From assembly GCF_025215075.1 (NCBI RefSeq), contig NZ_JAOBTH010000028.1, positions 186,001-250,000 on the forward strand: a DNA stretch of 64,000 bases, in the 5' to 3' direction. This DNA comes from Tenacibaculum haliotis (GTDB taxonomy: Bacteria; Bacteroidota; Bacteroidia; Flavobacteriales; Flavobacteriaceae). Each line of letters begins with the position of its first letter. Position 1 is the first letter of the stretch. The position numbers and the translations under genes are program-made. Positions 8,863-18,701 of this stretch are shown here, in pieces. The notes beneath the pieces are model-generated. The model saw nothing but the letters and a program-made list of their open reading frames with translations, did not search any database and was not told the origin of the DNA.

Positions 8863-10851
8863 ATGGACTTTGAATTACACTCAGATTTTAAACCTACTGG
8901 CGATCAGCCAACAGCAATAAAACAATTAGTAAACGGATTAGATACCAACGAGAAACACCAAACATTGTTGGGGGTTACTGGTTCTGGTAAAACCTTTACT
9001 GTTGCCAATGTTGTTGCCGAAGTAAACCGACCTACTTTGGTCCTGGCACACAACAAAACATTGGCTGCACAATTGTATTCTGAGTTTAAACAGTTCTTCC
9101 CAAACAATGCTGTAGAGTATTTTGTTTCTTATTATGATTACTATCAACCTGAAGCATATATTCCTGTTACAGGTACTTTTATCGAAAAAGATTTATCTAT
9201 AAATGATGAGATAGAACGCTTACGAATTAGCACTTCCTCTTCCCTACTTTCGGGTCGTAGAGATATTATTGTAATTGCCTCTGTTTCCTGTTTGTATGGT
9301 ATCGGAAATCCGAATGAGTTTAAGAAAAATGTAATTCCGATTGAAGTAGATCAGCAAATTTCGCGCACAAAATTCTTACATCAATTGGTTACCAGTTTGT
9401 ATTCTAGAACTGAAATAGAGATAAAAAGCGGAACTTTTAAAGTAAAAGGTGATGTTGTTACTATTTATCCGTCGTACGGAGATAGCGGTTATCGTGTGCA
9501 TTTTTTTGGTGATGAAATTGAAGAAATTGAAACTTTTAATATAGAGAACAATCAAGTAATTGAAAAATTAACCGAACTAACCATTTACCCTGCAAACTTA
9601 TTTGTTACCTCGCCTGATGTATTGCAAAATGCGATTTATAAAATACAGGAAGACATGGTTAAACAGGTAGATTATTTTAAAGAAATAGGAAAACACCTAG
9701 AAGCTAAACGATTGTTAGAACGTACCGAATTCGATTTAGAAATGATTCGTGAATTAGGTTACTGCTCGGGTATCGAAAACTATTCTCGTTATTTAGATGG
9801 TCGAGATCCTGGTACGCGTCCTTTCTGTTTATTAGATTATTTTCCGGAAGATTATTTAATGGTTATTGATGAAAGCCACGTTACCATTCCGCAAACACAC
9901 GCCATGTATGGTGGTGATAGAAGTAGAAAGGAAAACTTGGTAGAATACGGATTCCGTTTACCTGCTGCGATGGATAACCGTCCGTTAAAGTTTGATGAAT
10001 TTGAATTGTTACAAAATCAAGTTATTTATGTTTCTGCAACGCCTGCTGATTATGAATTACAAAAAACCGAAGGTGTATTTGTAGAGCAAGTAATTCGCCC
10101 TACCGGATTATTAGATCCTGTAATAGAAGTGCGACCAAGTTTGAATCAGATTGATGATTTAATTGAAGAGATTCAAATTCGTGTAGAAAAAGACGAGCGT
10201 ACTTTGGTTACAACTTTAACCAAACGAATGGCAGAAGAATTGGCTAAGTACTTAACCAGAATACAGGTTCGATGTCGTTATATACATTCGGATGTTGATA
10301 CCTTAGAGCGTGTACAAATAATGCAAGATTTACGTAAAGGAATATTTGATGTTTTAATTGGTGTAAACTTACTTCGTGAAGGATTAGATTTACCCGAAGT
10401 ATCATTAGTTGCTATTTTAGATGCTGATAAAGAAGGTTTTTTACGTAGCCACAGATCTATTACACAAACTGTTGGTAGAGCAGCAAGAAATGTAAACGGA
10501 CTCGCAATTTTATATGCCGATAAAGTTACCAATAGTATGCAACGTACCATGGATGAAACCGATCGTAGACGTGAAAAACAGATTAATTACAATACTAAAA
10601 ACGGAATTACACCAACGCAAATTAATAAGAAATTAGACAATACGCTATCTAAAGATACCACAGCGACATATCAGTATGATAACGCGATACAAAAGGCTGC
10701 AGAACAAGATTTACAATATTTACCTAAAGAAGAAATTGAAAAACGTATTCGTGCAAAACGCAAACAAATGGAAGAAGCTGCCAAAAGTTTAGATTTTATG
10801 GTTGCCGCACAATTACGTGATGAAATTGCAGTTTTAAGGAAGAGTTTGTAG
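8863..10851 (+). CDS. uvrB: Excinuclease ABC subunit B
   Basis: Damage-verifying helicase of nucleotide excision repair; it takes over DNA lesions from UvrA and recruits UvrC for incision. Walker A GVTGSGKT is at residues 37-44, the tyrosine-rich beta-hairpin follows (YYDYYQPEAYIP), then helicase motifs including DESHVTIPQ and the late GRAARN motif. The C-terminal UVR helix pair that contacts UvrC is present (IEKRIRAKRKQMEEAA onward). The length of 662 residues is normal. The ATG lies directly behind the upstream terminator, so the leader must be extremely short if the overlapping TATTTTTG is its promoter. Confidence 0.98.
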   Translation: MDFELHSDFKPTGDQPTAIKQLVNGLDTNEKHQTLLGVTGSGKTFTVANVVAEVNRPTLVLAHNKTLAAQLYSEFKQFFPNNAVEYFVSYYDYYQPEAYIPVTGTFIEKDLSINDEIERLRISTSSSLLSGRRDIIVIASVSCLYGIGNPNEFKKNVIPIEVDQQISRTKFLHQLVTSLYSRTEIEIKSGTFKVKGDVVTIYPSYGDSGYRVHFFGDEIEEIETFNIENNQVIEKLTELTIYPANLFVTSPDVLQNAIYKIQEDMVKQVDYFKEIGKHLEAKRLLERTEFDLEMIRELGYCSGIENYSRYLDGRDPGTRPFCLLDYFPEDYLMVIDESHVTIPQTHAMYGGDRSRKENLVEYGFRLPAAMDNRPLKFDEFELLQNQVIYVSATPADYELQKTEGVFVEQVIRPTGLLDPVIEVRPSLNQIDDLIEEIQIRVEKDERTLVTTLTKRMAEELAKYLTRIQVRCRYIHSDVDTLERVQIMQDLRKGIFDVLIGVNLLREGLDLPEVSLVAILDADKEGFLRSHRSITQTVGRAARNVNGLAILYADKVTNSMQRTMDETDRRREKQINYNTKNGITPTQINKKLDNTLSKDTTATYQYDNAIQKAAEQDLQYLPKEEIEKRIRAKRKQMEEAAKSLDFMVAAQLRDEIAVLRKSL

Positions 10852-10962
10852 AAATATTTGGGTTGATTCTTATCCTAAAATCAAGTAAATTCGTTATTGA
10901 TTGATATTCTTCCTTGAAATAATGGGTATCTAAACATTAGCTACAAGTTTAACAAAACTCAT

Positions 10963-12729
10963 ATGAATGAAATACCAGATGAATTAAAAGAATTCTATAA
11001 CTCAATTGAAAATCTAAAATCTTTGAACGTTTGGAATATTCAAAGAGAACTTAAGCCAACGAAAAAAATCAAAGGTGATTGGGAAAAAAAACTAATTATT
11101 GAGAGAAAATCATTAAACTATAATTTAAATAAAGGAGAGTTAATAACCAATGTTCAAGTTACTGATTCAAAAGGTCAAATAGCGAACCTTGAGTTAGACA
11201 AAGATGACCTTGAATATTTAAAGAATAGATTAAAGGAAACTGAAAATACTTGGTTAAAATCTAGATATTCACATTTATTATGGCAAAAAACAAAGCATAA
11301 CAAATATGCAGAAATTGCAATTGACAATTATATCCAAACAATAAATAGAATTAAGGCAGATGAAACTCGAGAATTACCTATAATTCTATCCGCAATATTA
11401 TACATCTCAAAAAAATCAAAGAAGAAAACAGATATAACTAAAAAGACAGCTATAACATTAGTAAATGATTTGCCGAATTGGTTTAAACCAGGTATCCTTA
11501 ACTCTATTTTAGATAATAATACACTCTCAAACGAAGAATTAAATGATATTGCGTTTAAACTACCTCAATGGATTGAAGATGACAAACCTGTTTCATATTT
11601 CACAAATAAAAATAAACTCGAAGCTGGAATTAGACTTTATAATTCAATTGGGCTTTCTTTAAATGGACTATATGAATTATTAGCAAAGAACGAAGATCTA
11701 ATTTTAGAACAACATCAAGAAGACACTGATTTTGTTAAGTTTACTGCTATTGGAACAAAAGCCAAATATTTAAGACTTGCAGGAAAAACAGAGGAAGTTG
11801 AACAGAATCTAAAAGAATATAATAGATTAAAACAAACGGTTAAACTAGGAAAAGTAAACTGGGAACTTGGCGAAAAGGAAACAGAAATGTTTAACAAATA
11901 TCTAAATATGAAATCAAAAATCATTTTAGACATGCCAACTGAAAAGATTCTCGCTTTCTTTTCAATGAATGAAGAGATTCTAGTTGACCCAATCGAAAAT
12001 GAGGAAAATGCAAAAAAATCTATAAAAAACTCTATTAGTAATCTATTCAACACAAGTGTTTTTGATATAAATAGCAATTTTAAAAATCTTGAAGATTCGG
12101 AGAAAATTGACAAAGAAATAATTCAAAACTATACCATTGCTCACGGAGTTAAATGCTTTAGTCTTTTCTTAAAAGTATTCGTTGATGGAATTATTACAGG
12201 CAAATTAAATTATTATAAAATATTTGAATTTTTAGAAGTCCAAACTTGGTATGGAATGAAATTCAAAAGAGGAATGACCGACAATGAAATTGACCAAAAT
12301 TCATCTTGGTTAACTATGCTTGCACCTGGAATTCATAATTTATTTGCTCAATTTGAACTTTCAGTTTTAATGAACACCAATAAAATTAATAATTTCATAT
12401 TAGCTATGGATTCATTGTCTGTCAAATTTGAAGGTGCATTAAGAGATTTTATTCGCTTGTCTGGAGGGAACACTTCCACTTCGAAAAGAGGAGAAATAAA
12501 AGAGCAACTTCTTGAAGAGTTATTGGATAATCCAACAACAAAGAAACACTTTACCGCAAAAGATATAGCACTATTTAAATATACTTTTACTCAAAAAGGA
12601 AAGAATTTAAGGAATAATATTGCTCATTCATTTTTACAATATTCAGATTACAATTTACAGGCGGTTACATTAGTTTTCTTTTGCATATTAAGACTTGGAA
12701 AATATACGTTTAGTGAAAAAAATAGTTAA
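10963..12729 (+). CDS. Uncharacterised protein, DUF4209-like C-terminus with an Rx4H motif
   Basis: A 588-residue, largely helical, probably cytoplasmic protein with no signal peptide or membrane helix. I do not recognise a defined function. Near the C-terminus is R550-N-N-I-A-H555, followed by a hydrophobic helix. This resembles the RNxxxHG signature of DUF4209 and also fits the Rx4-6H pattern of HEPN ribonucleases. The protein is lysine-, glutamate- and asparagine-rich. It stands alone between uvrB and an exported protein, with non-coding gaps on both sides, as accessory or defence genes often do. The family call is moderately sure; a nuclease role is only a possibility. Confidence 0.6.
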   Translation: MNEIPDELKEFYNSIENLKSLNVWNIQRELKPTKKIKGDWEKKLIIERKSLNYNLNKGELITNVQVTDSKGQIANLELDKDDLEYLKNRLKETENTWLKSRYSHLLWQKTKHNKYAEIAIDNYIQTINRIKADETRELPIILSAILYISKKSKKKTDITKKTAITLVNDLPNWFKPGILNSILDNNTLSNEELNDIAFKLPQWIEDDKPVSYFTNKNKLEAGIRLYNSIGLSLNGLYELLAKNEDLILEQHQEDTDFVKFTAIGTKAKYLRLAGKTEEVEQNLKEYNRLKQTVKLGKVNWELGEKETEMFNKYLNMKSKIILDMPTEKILAFFSMNEEILVDPIENEENAKKSIKNSISNLFNTSVFDINSNFKNLEDSEKIDKEIIQNYTIAHGVKCFSLFLKVFVDGIITGKLNYYKIFEFLEVQTWYGMKFKRGMTDNEIDQNSSWLTMLAPGIHNLFAQFELSVLMNTNKINNFILAMDSLSVKFEGALRDFIRLSGGNTSTSKRGEIKEQLLEELLDNPTTKKHFTAKDIALFKYTFTQKGKNLRNNIAHSFLQYSDYNLQAVTLVFFCILRLGKYTFSEKNS

Positions 12730-12824
12730 TAATTATATGTAATAAACTACCATCATATATACATATCATTTTAATAAAAAAAAAGCTACTCAATAATGCA
12801 ATATTAAAAAAAATCGCTATTAAA

Positions 12825-13388
12825 TTAATCTTCACTTCCCCAAGGAGCACTTGGAGTCTCTATTTCTTTTGTTAAATCGAACTTTACAGAAAACAATCTA
12901 TCAGTTCCTATTCTACGTAAATTATACGTAAAACTTGTTTTATCAATCGTAACCCACCATATATTATTAGATGCATACGGAATTAAATTGGCTGTATGTT
13001 TATCCGCAGGAAAAAATTGAATATTAGACAATCCCATATTAGGGTTCGTTCCTCCATATTGCGTAATTTTATCTTCCGAGCCGTCTTTATGTCGATGATC
13101 GTGCTTTAATTTAATTAATTTATCTGTACTCATTGTAAAAACCCAAGTACGAGATTTATCATCACCTACAAAAAACGGAATTCTAATTGTGTTGTTTTCA
13201 CAAGAACGAATATGCATTACTAATTTCTCTCCTGTAAAACCATCACCTTCTTTTCCTCCTGCTGTAATTTCCCCTTCAAATGCTTTTCCACAATGAATTT
13301 GTAAAGTATTCCAAAATAATTCAGAATTTGATTTTTCTTGTGCTAGTAATTGAAAAGGTAATAAAATAAGGATTAATAATTTTCTCAT
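12825..13388 (-). CDS. Uncharacterised exported protein
   Basis: A 187-residue protein with a clear signal peptide (MRKLLILILLPFQLLAQ, cleavage after LLAQ). The ATG at 13388 is preferred over an upstream frame extension that would put 15 extra residues before the signal peptide. The mature part is polar and mixed (GGKEGDGFTGEKL, DHRHKDGSEDKI), with no lipobox, sorting domain or repeat, so a soluble periplasmic protein is likely. I do not recognise the family. It reads away from sucC and is separated from it by that gene's terminator, so it is probably transcribed alone. Confidence 0.75.
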   Translation of the reverse strand: MRKLLILILLPFQLLAQEKSNSELFWNTLQIHCGKAFEGEITAGGKEGDGFTGEKLVMHIRSCENNTIRIPFFVGDDKSRTWVFTMSTDKLIKLKHDHRHKDGSEDKITQYGGTNPNMGLSNIQFFPADKHTANLIPYASNNIWWVTIDKTSFTYNLRRIGTDRLFSVKFDLTKEIETPSAPWGSED

Positions 13389-13420
13389 TATGTAGTATTT
13401 ATATTTCAACAAGATAAAAC

Positions 13421-13455
13421 AAAAAATCCTCACTTTTAAAAGTGAGGATTTTTTT
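13421..13455 (-). terminator. Intrinsic terminator of sucC
   Basis: A near-perfect palindrome with stem aatcctcactttt / aaaagtgaggatt is flanked by A runs on the left and T runs on the right. It lies 23 bp past the sucC stop and can work in both directions. Confidence 0.88.
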
Positions 13456-13477
13456 ATATTTAACTAAAAACTAATTA

Positions 13478-14674
13478 TTAAGCTCCTAAAACTTCTGCAA
13501 CTTTATCTGCAGCTTCTTGAAACTCAGTAGCAGAAATAATTTCCATTCCACTATTATCAATTAATTCTTTTGCTTCTTTAGCATTTGTTCCTTGTAAACG
13601 ACAAATAATAGGCACATTAATTTTGTCTCCCATACTCTTATAAGCATCTACAACTCCCTGAGCAACACGATCACAACGAACGATTCCTCCGAAAATGTTT
13701 ACTAAAATTGCTTTTACATTACTATCTTTTAAGATAATTCCGAAAGCTTTTTCAACACGTTCAGCATCAGCAGTACCACCAACATCTAAAAAGTTAGCTG
13801 GGTCACCACCTGCTTGCTTAATTAAATCCATAGTTCCCATTGCTAAACCAGCTCCGTTTACCATACATCCAACATTACCATCTAAATCTACATAGTTTAA
13901 ACCTGCAGCCTTCGCTTCAACCTCAATAGGGTTCTCTTCACGAATATCACGCATTGCTGCATAATCTTTATGACGATATAAAGCATTTTCATCTAAAGTA
14001 ACTTTAGCATCAACAGCCATTATTTTATCATCAGATGTTTTTAATACTGGGTTAATTTCGAACATTGCCGAATCTGATTTTACATACGCAGTATATAAAG
14101 CAGTAACAAACTTTGTCATTTCTTTTAATGCAGCACCGCTTAAACCTAAGTTAAAAGCAATTTTACGTGCTTGAAAAGGCATTAATCCTAAAGCTGGATC
14201 AATTTCTTCTGTAAAAATTAAATGTGGAGTTTCTTCCGCTACAGTTTCAATATCCATACCTCCTTCAGTAGAATACATAACCATGTTTCTACCAGTTGCA
14301 CGGTTTAATAAAACTGACATATAATATTCATCTGGTTCACTTGCACCAGGGTAATATACATCTTCACAGATTAAAACTTGGTTTACTAATTTACCTTCAG
14401 CTGACGTTTGAGGTGTAATTAACATCATTCCTAAAATATCATTAGAAATACTTTTTACATCATCTAAGTTTTTAGCCAACTTAACTCCACCACCTTTTCC
14501 ACGACCACCTGCGTGTACTTGTGCCTTAATTACATGCCAACCTGTACCTGTTTCCTCTGTTAATTTCTTTGCTGCTTCAACAGCTCCTTCTGGTGTATTT
14601 GCAACGATTCCACGTTGGATACGAACCCCAAAACTGTTTAATATTTCTTTACCTTGATATTCGTGTAAGTTCAT
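13478..14674 (-). CDS. sucC: Succinate-CoA ligase, ADP-forming, beta subunit
   Basis: Beta subunit of succinyl-CoA synthetase in the TCA cycle, which makes ATP or GTP from succinyl-CoA. The ATP-grasp domain starts with [12 protein letters not shown] and contains the glycine-rich [15 protein letters not shown]. The C-terminal CoA-ligase domain has [15 protein letters not shown] and the [10 protein letters not shown] loop. The start is placed at 14674 because family members begin with MNLHEYQ; the frame stays open for nine more codons. The resulting 398 residues are normal. The alpha subunit sucD is not in the window. Confidence 0.97.
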   Translation of the reverse strand: MNLHEYQGKEILNSFGVRIQRGIVANTPEGAVEAAKKLTEETGTGWHVIKAQVHAGGRGKGGGVKLAKNLDDVKSISNDILGMMLITPQTSAEGKLVNQVLICEDVYYPGASEPDEYYMSVLLNRATGRNMVMYSTEGGMDIETVAEETPHLIFTEEIDPALGLMPFQARKIAFNLGLSGAALKEMTKFVTALYTAYVKSDSAMFEINPVLKTSDDKIMAVDAKVTLDENALYRHKDYAAMRDIREENPIEVEAKAAGLNYVDLDGNVGCMVNGAGLAMGTMDLIKQAGGDPANFLDVGGTADAERVEKAFGIILKDSNVKAILVNIFGGIVRCDRVAQGVVDAYKSMGDKINVPIICRLQGTNAKEAKELIDNSGMEIISATEFQEAADKVAEVLGA

Positions 14675-14824
14675 TAGATATGAATTTTTAAAGTCGAACA
14701 AAAATACGAATTCAATTTATAATACATTACTATTTATTGTAATTTTTATTTTTACACTTCTTTAACTTATCTAACTGCAGCAATTATTTTTTTAACATGT
14801 CTTTAGAGTAATTAACATGAATTT

Positions 14825-14857
14825 ATGATTTAAAAATTGAAATCATAAATATTTTTG
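14825..14857 (+). promoter_or_regulatory. Promoter box and inverted repeat before the DUF5916 gene
   Basis: TATTTTTG at 14850-14857 fits the Bacteroidetes TANNTTTG box, 27 bp before the ATG. Just upstream, ATGATTT (14825-14831) and AAATCAT (14840-14846) form a perfect inverted repeat around 8 bp, in a position where a dimeric regulator could bind. No good TTG element is seen at the usual distance. Confidence 0.45.
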
Positions 14858-14884
14858 CAAGTTATTTTACCATATCAATCAACT

Positions 14885-17350
14885 ATGTATAAAATTGCCA
14901 CATCACTATTCGTTATTTTACTTTTTTCTAAAGGAATTAAAGCTCAGGAAATTAATCAGAATAGAAAAAAAATGAATGCTACTCGTTTAGAGTTTCCTCC
15001 TCAAATTGACGGAATTACTGATGAAGTTGCATGGTCGAAAATTCCAGTCGCTAAAGATTTTGTAATGATGCGACCTACTAACGGACAAAAAGAACCAAAT
15101 ACCCATAAAACTGAAGTTAAATTAGGTTACGATGATGATGCTATTTATGTAAGTGCAGTAATGTACACACCTACGCCATCTAAAATACCTGCAGAATTTA
15201 ACAGTAGAGATATTATTGGTAATTCAGATTTTTTTATGTTGATGATAAATCCAAATGATGATGGTCAAAACCCTACCATGTTTATTGTAACCGCTTCTGG
15301 TGTTCAGGCTGATTCAAAAGTTTCTACAGGTAATGAAGACTATAATTGGAACGCTGTTTGGAAAAGTGCTATTAAAATAAATGCTGATAGTTGGTCAGTA
15401 GAAATGAAAATACCATATCGCGCATTACGTTTTGCAAATACGCCTGTACAATCTTGGGGTGTAAATTTTCATAGAGAAGTAAAAAACTTAAATGCTCGTT
15501 TTACATGGAATCCTATTGATAACACACAAGGAAGTTGGACACAATATGATGGTTTAATTGAAGGTTTTAAAAACATTACACCACCTACTCGTTTAAATTT
15601 TTATCCATACGCATCTGCAACCACAACAACTTTTGAAGGAAAAACTGATTTTGACTGGAGTGTTGGTATGGATTTAAAATACGGGCTTACCGAAAATTTC
15701 ACTTTAGATGCTACTTTAATTCCAGATTTTGGACAAGTAGGTTTTGACGATGTAAGTTTAAACTTAGGTCCTTTTGAACAGCAGTTCTCTGAACAACGTC
15801 AGTTTTTTACTGAAGGAACAGAACTTTTCACCAAAGGACGTTTATTCTATTCTCGTAGAATTGGTAGTTCTCCTATAAGATCAGCTTCGGTAGATGAAAA
15901 CATTGAAACCTTAATAGATTCACCAGAAAAAGTACAAATGCTAAATGCTATAAAAATATCTGGAAGAACAAAAAATGGTTTAGGAATTGGTTTTTTTAAT
16001 GCTATTACCGACAAGACAGAAGCAACAATCAGAAATAATTCAACAAAAGAAACAAGAACAGAAGTTATCAATCCGCTTTCTAACTATAACATTTTGGTAT
16101 TAGACCAACAGTTTAATCAAAATTCATCGGTTACATTAATTAATACCAATGTTACTCGTAATGGTAGTTTTAGAGATGCTAATGTTTCTGGTTTACTTTG
16201 GCATATTGAAGATAAAAAGAGCATGTATAATATTGATGGTTCTTTTAAAATGAGTAATATTTTTAATGATGAAGAAGATCCAAATACTGGGTATACTTTT
16301 GATACCAGTATTGGTAAACAATCTGGTAACTGGCGAGGTGAAATTGGTTATAATTTCGAAAACAAAGATTTTAACCCAAATGATATGGGAATTTTATTTA
16401 GTAACAACGAGCAAGCTATTTACGGTTTTGCTGCCTATCACTTATTAAAACCTAAAGGAATATTTAACAGTTACAGAATAAGTACATCTTACAATATTAA
16501 CTTTTTGCATAAACCGAGTACTTATACTGGCACCAATATAAGTCTTTCTTTTAGGGCAGATACAAAAAATCGTTTTGGTTTTGGTACTAACCTTAATTTT
16601 AACAGCGAGCGAAAAGATTTTAACGAACCAAGACAAGGTAATACAAATGGTATTTTCTTTAAAAGGCCACAGAGAATAAACATTAACCATTGGGGATCTA
16701 CCGATTACAGAAATAAATTCGCGATCGATTATGATTGGTATTATAATTTCTTTAAAGACAATCCTAAAGAAGGCTATGGCTTTAAAGTTTCTCCGAGATA
16801 TCGTTTTAACAAGCAGTTTTCATTAGTTTATAGTTTTAGGTTTAATAAAACAAATAACGATCAAGGTTTTGTTAATGACATTGACCAAGATGATGTAGCT
16901 GAAAACCCTTCGTTGACTCCTTTATTAAATGAAATTGTTTTTGGGCAAAGAGATTTTACCACCTATAATAATTCTTTAACAGGTAAATATAGTTTCAACA
17001 CAAAGTCATCACTTTCGTTATCTTTTAGGCATAATTGGAGTAAAGTTCCTTATAAAAATCAATTTTACACATTAAATAAAAACAATGGAGAACTTATAGC
17101 AAATAACTATAACGAAGTTCATCACAAAAATTTTAATAGATGGAATTTAGATGTAAATTACTTATGGCAATTTGCTCCTGGTAGTCAATTAATCGCATTT
17201 TACAGAAATTCTATTTCGAACTCGAGTGATAATGCTACTCAAAATTTTTCAGAGAACTTAAATTCTCTTTTAGAAGAATCTAACAGACATACTTTTTCAC
17301 TTCGTTTTGTGTATTTTATTGACTATAATAACTTAAAAAATATTTTTTAA
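14885..17350 (+). CDS. DUF5916 outer-membrane protein with CBM9-like N-terminal domain
   Basis: An 821-residue exported protein. The signal peptide is MYKIATSLFVILLFSKGIKAQ, and the ATG at 14885 is chosen because it places this peptide first. Residues about 25-220 look like a carbohydrate-binding family 9 fold (PPQIDGITDEVAWSKIP, FHREVKN). The rest alternates aromatic beta strands, ending in a strand-like NLDVNYLWQF...FVYFIDYNN region, the DUF5916 beta-barrel that sits in the outer membrane. The family is common in Bacteroidetes and has no proven function; polysaccharide or hydrolase-linked roles are guessed from the binding domain. Confidence 0.88.
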   Translation: MYKIATSLFVILLFSKGIKAQEINQNRKKMNATRLEFPPQIDGITDEVAWSKIPVAKDFVMMRPTNGQKEPNTHKTEVKLGYDDDAIYVSAVMYTPTPSKIPAEFNSRDIIGNSDFFMLMINPNDDGQNPTMFIVTASGVQADSKVSTGNEDYNWNAVWKSAIKINADSWSVEMKIPYRALRFANTPVQSWGVNFHREVKNLNARFTWNPIDNTQGSWTQYDGLIEGFKNITPPTRLNFYPYASATTTTFEGKTDFDWSVGMDLKYGLTENFTLDATLIPDFGQVGFDDVSLNLGPFEQQFSEQRQFFTEGTELFTKGRLFYSRRIGSSPIRSASVDENIETLIDSPEKVQMLNAIKISGRTKNGLGIGFFNAITDKTEATIRNNSTKETRTEVINPLSNYNILVLDQQFNQNSSVTLINTNVTRNGSFRDANVSGLLWHIEDKKSMYNIDGSFKMSNIFNDEEDPNTGYTFDTSIGKQSGNWRGEIGYNFENKDFNPNDMGILFSNNEQAIYGFAAYHLLKPKGIFNSYRISTSYNINFLHKPSTYTGTNISLSFRADTKNRFGFGTNLNFNSERKDFNEPRQGNTNGIFFKRPQRININHWGSTDYRNKFAIDYDWYYNFFKDNPKEGYGFKVSPRYRFNKQFSLVYSFRFNKTNNDQGFVNDIDQDDVAENPSLTPLLNEIVFGQRDFTTYNNSLTGKYSFNTKSSLSLSFRHNWSKVPYKNQFYTLNKNNGELIANNYNEVHHKNFNRWNLDVNYLWQFAPGSQLIAFYRNSISNSSDNATQNFSENLNSLLEESNRHTFSLRFVYFIDYNNLKNIF

Positions 17351-17373
17351 CAAAAGTGTTTATATATGATTTG

Positions 17374-17412
17374 AAATCAGATAGCCTTTAAAGGTTATCT
17401 GATTTCTTTTTT
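17374..17412 (+). terminator. Intrinsic terminator after the DUF5916 gene
   Basis: A 15-bp stem with one G-T pair (aatcagatagccttt / aaaggttatctgatt) and essentially no loop is followed by a T-rich tail. Confidence 0.82.
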
Positions 17413-17440
17413 ATACATTCGTTACATTGAATATATAACT

Positions 17441-18103
17441 ATGATTGTTGCTAAAAACATCCATAAACACTATGGGGAAGTTGAAATTTTAAAAGGTGTA
17501 AATCTTCATATTAAAAAAGGAGAAATTGTAGCTATTGTTGGTCCTTCGGGGGCAGGAAAAACTACGTTACTTCAAATTTTAGGAACCTTAGATAAACCCA
17601 AAGTAAATGAAAACTATGAGTTATCTCTTAATAACGTTTCTACCAAAGGGCTAAATGATAAAGAAATTTCTTCTTTTAGAAACAAACATATCGGATTCAT
17701 TTTTCAATTTCATCAATTGCTTCCTGAATTTACAGCGTTAGAAAACGTTTGTATTCCTGCTTTTATTGGTGGCAAATCTAAAATAGCTACCGAAAAAAGG
17801 GCTAAAGAGTTATTGTCTTTCTTAGGCTTATCACATAGAGAAAACCACAAACCAAACGAACTTTCTGGCGGAGAACAACAACGCGTAGCAGTTGCAAGAG
17901 CTTTAATAAACGAACCTTCAGTAATTTTTGCAGATGAACCTTCTGGAAATCTAGATTCAACATCCGCAGAAAACTTACATAAATTATTTTTTGAATTACG
18001 TGATAAATTCGGACAAACCTTTGTACTTGTTACTCATAACAAAGAATTAGCTAAAATGGCAGATCGTACTTTAACTATGAAAGACGGAGTTATAGTTGCT
18101 TAA
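17441..18103 (+). CDS. lolD: LolD-type ABC transporter ATP-binding protein
   Basis: ATPase expected to drive release of lipoproteins from the inner membrane with LolC/E-type permeases. Walker A GPSGAGKT is at residues 34-41, the Q-loop region reads [16 protein letters not shown] as in LolD, the signature is [15 protein letters not shown], and Walker B is [12 protein letters not shown]. The length of 220 residues is normal. Related ATPases (MacB, FtsE type) share these motifs, so the symbol rests on the FHQLLPEF stretch and on habit in this phylum. No permease is nearby. It opens a run of five same-strand genes to 20445. Confidence 0.82.
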   Translation: MIVAKNIHKHYGEVEILKGVNLHIKKGEIVAIVGPSGAGKTTLLQILGTLDKPKVNENYELSLNNVSTKGLNDKEISSFRNKHIGFIFQFHQLLPEFTALENVCIPAFIGGKSKIATEKRAKELLSFLGLSHRENHKPNELSGGEQQRVAVARALINEPSVIFADEPSGNLDSTSAENLHKLFFELRDKFGQTFVLVTHNKELAKMADRTLTMKDGVIVA

Positions 18104-18147
18104 TGTAACATCCTACTCTTTTTAATTACTTATAAATAAAAGTAAAC

Positions 18148-18699
18148 ATGAAAAACACGTTTAACGAATTGATTAAGTATTTAAAAAATCCTGTTTTAGA
18201 AAAAGACCCAAATCAAGATAATTCTTATCGATTTAAAAAATTCTTACACTTACTTGTTATAAGCATACTTACAGCATTTATAATAACTCCACTATTTGCT
18301 TTAATAGAGCATTTCGGTTACGTAGACATGAATACGCATGCAATGGAAGAATTAATAAAAAGCATGTCTAAACTCAAGCTTTTTCTATTTGTAGTTGTTG
18401 CTGCGCCTTTATTAGAAGAGTTGTTTTTTAGAGCTCCAATCACTTTATTTCATCGCAAAAAATATTTTAAACTGGTTTTCTACGCCTTTGCTTTCATTTT
18501 CGGGTTCATACATTTATCTAATTTCGAAATAACAACAAACGTACTTATACTAGCACCTATTTTAGTCGCACCGCAAATAATATTAGGTGGTTATTTAGGA
18601 TTTATAAGAGTCCGTTTTGGCTTAATTTGGAGTATCCTTTTACACGCCAGCTACAATGCCTTTTTTATTTTAATGAGCTTTGCTTCAGATTTTGTATAA
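18148..18699 (+). CDS. CPBP-family intramembrane metalloprotease
   Basis: A 183-residue membrane protein of the CAAX-protease/bacteriocin-processing (Abi, CPBP) family. After a hydrophilic N-terminus there are four to five hydrophobic helices. The three family motifs are present: EELFFR (metal-binding glutamates plus arginine), FIHLSN, and HASYNAFF near the C-terminus. Such proteases cleave within the membrane; the substrate here is unknown. It lies 44 bp after lolD and its stop is 2 bp before the next ATG, so it belongs to the same transcript. Confidence 0.88.
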   Translation: MKNTFNELIKYLKNPVLEKDPNQDNSYRFKKFLHLLVISILTAFIITPLFALIEHFGYVDMNTHAMEELIKSMSKLKLFLFVVVAAPLLEELFFRAPITLFHRKKYFKLVFYAFAFIFGFIHLSNFEITTNVLILAPILVAPQIILGGYLGFIRVRFGLIWSILLHASYNAFFILMSFASDFV

Positions 18700-18701
18700 T
18701 T

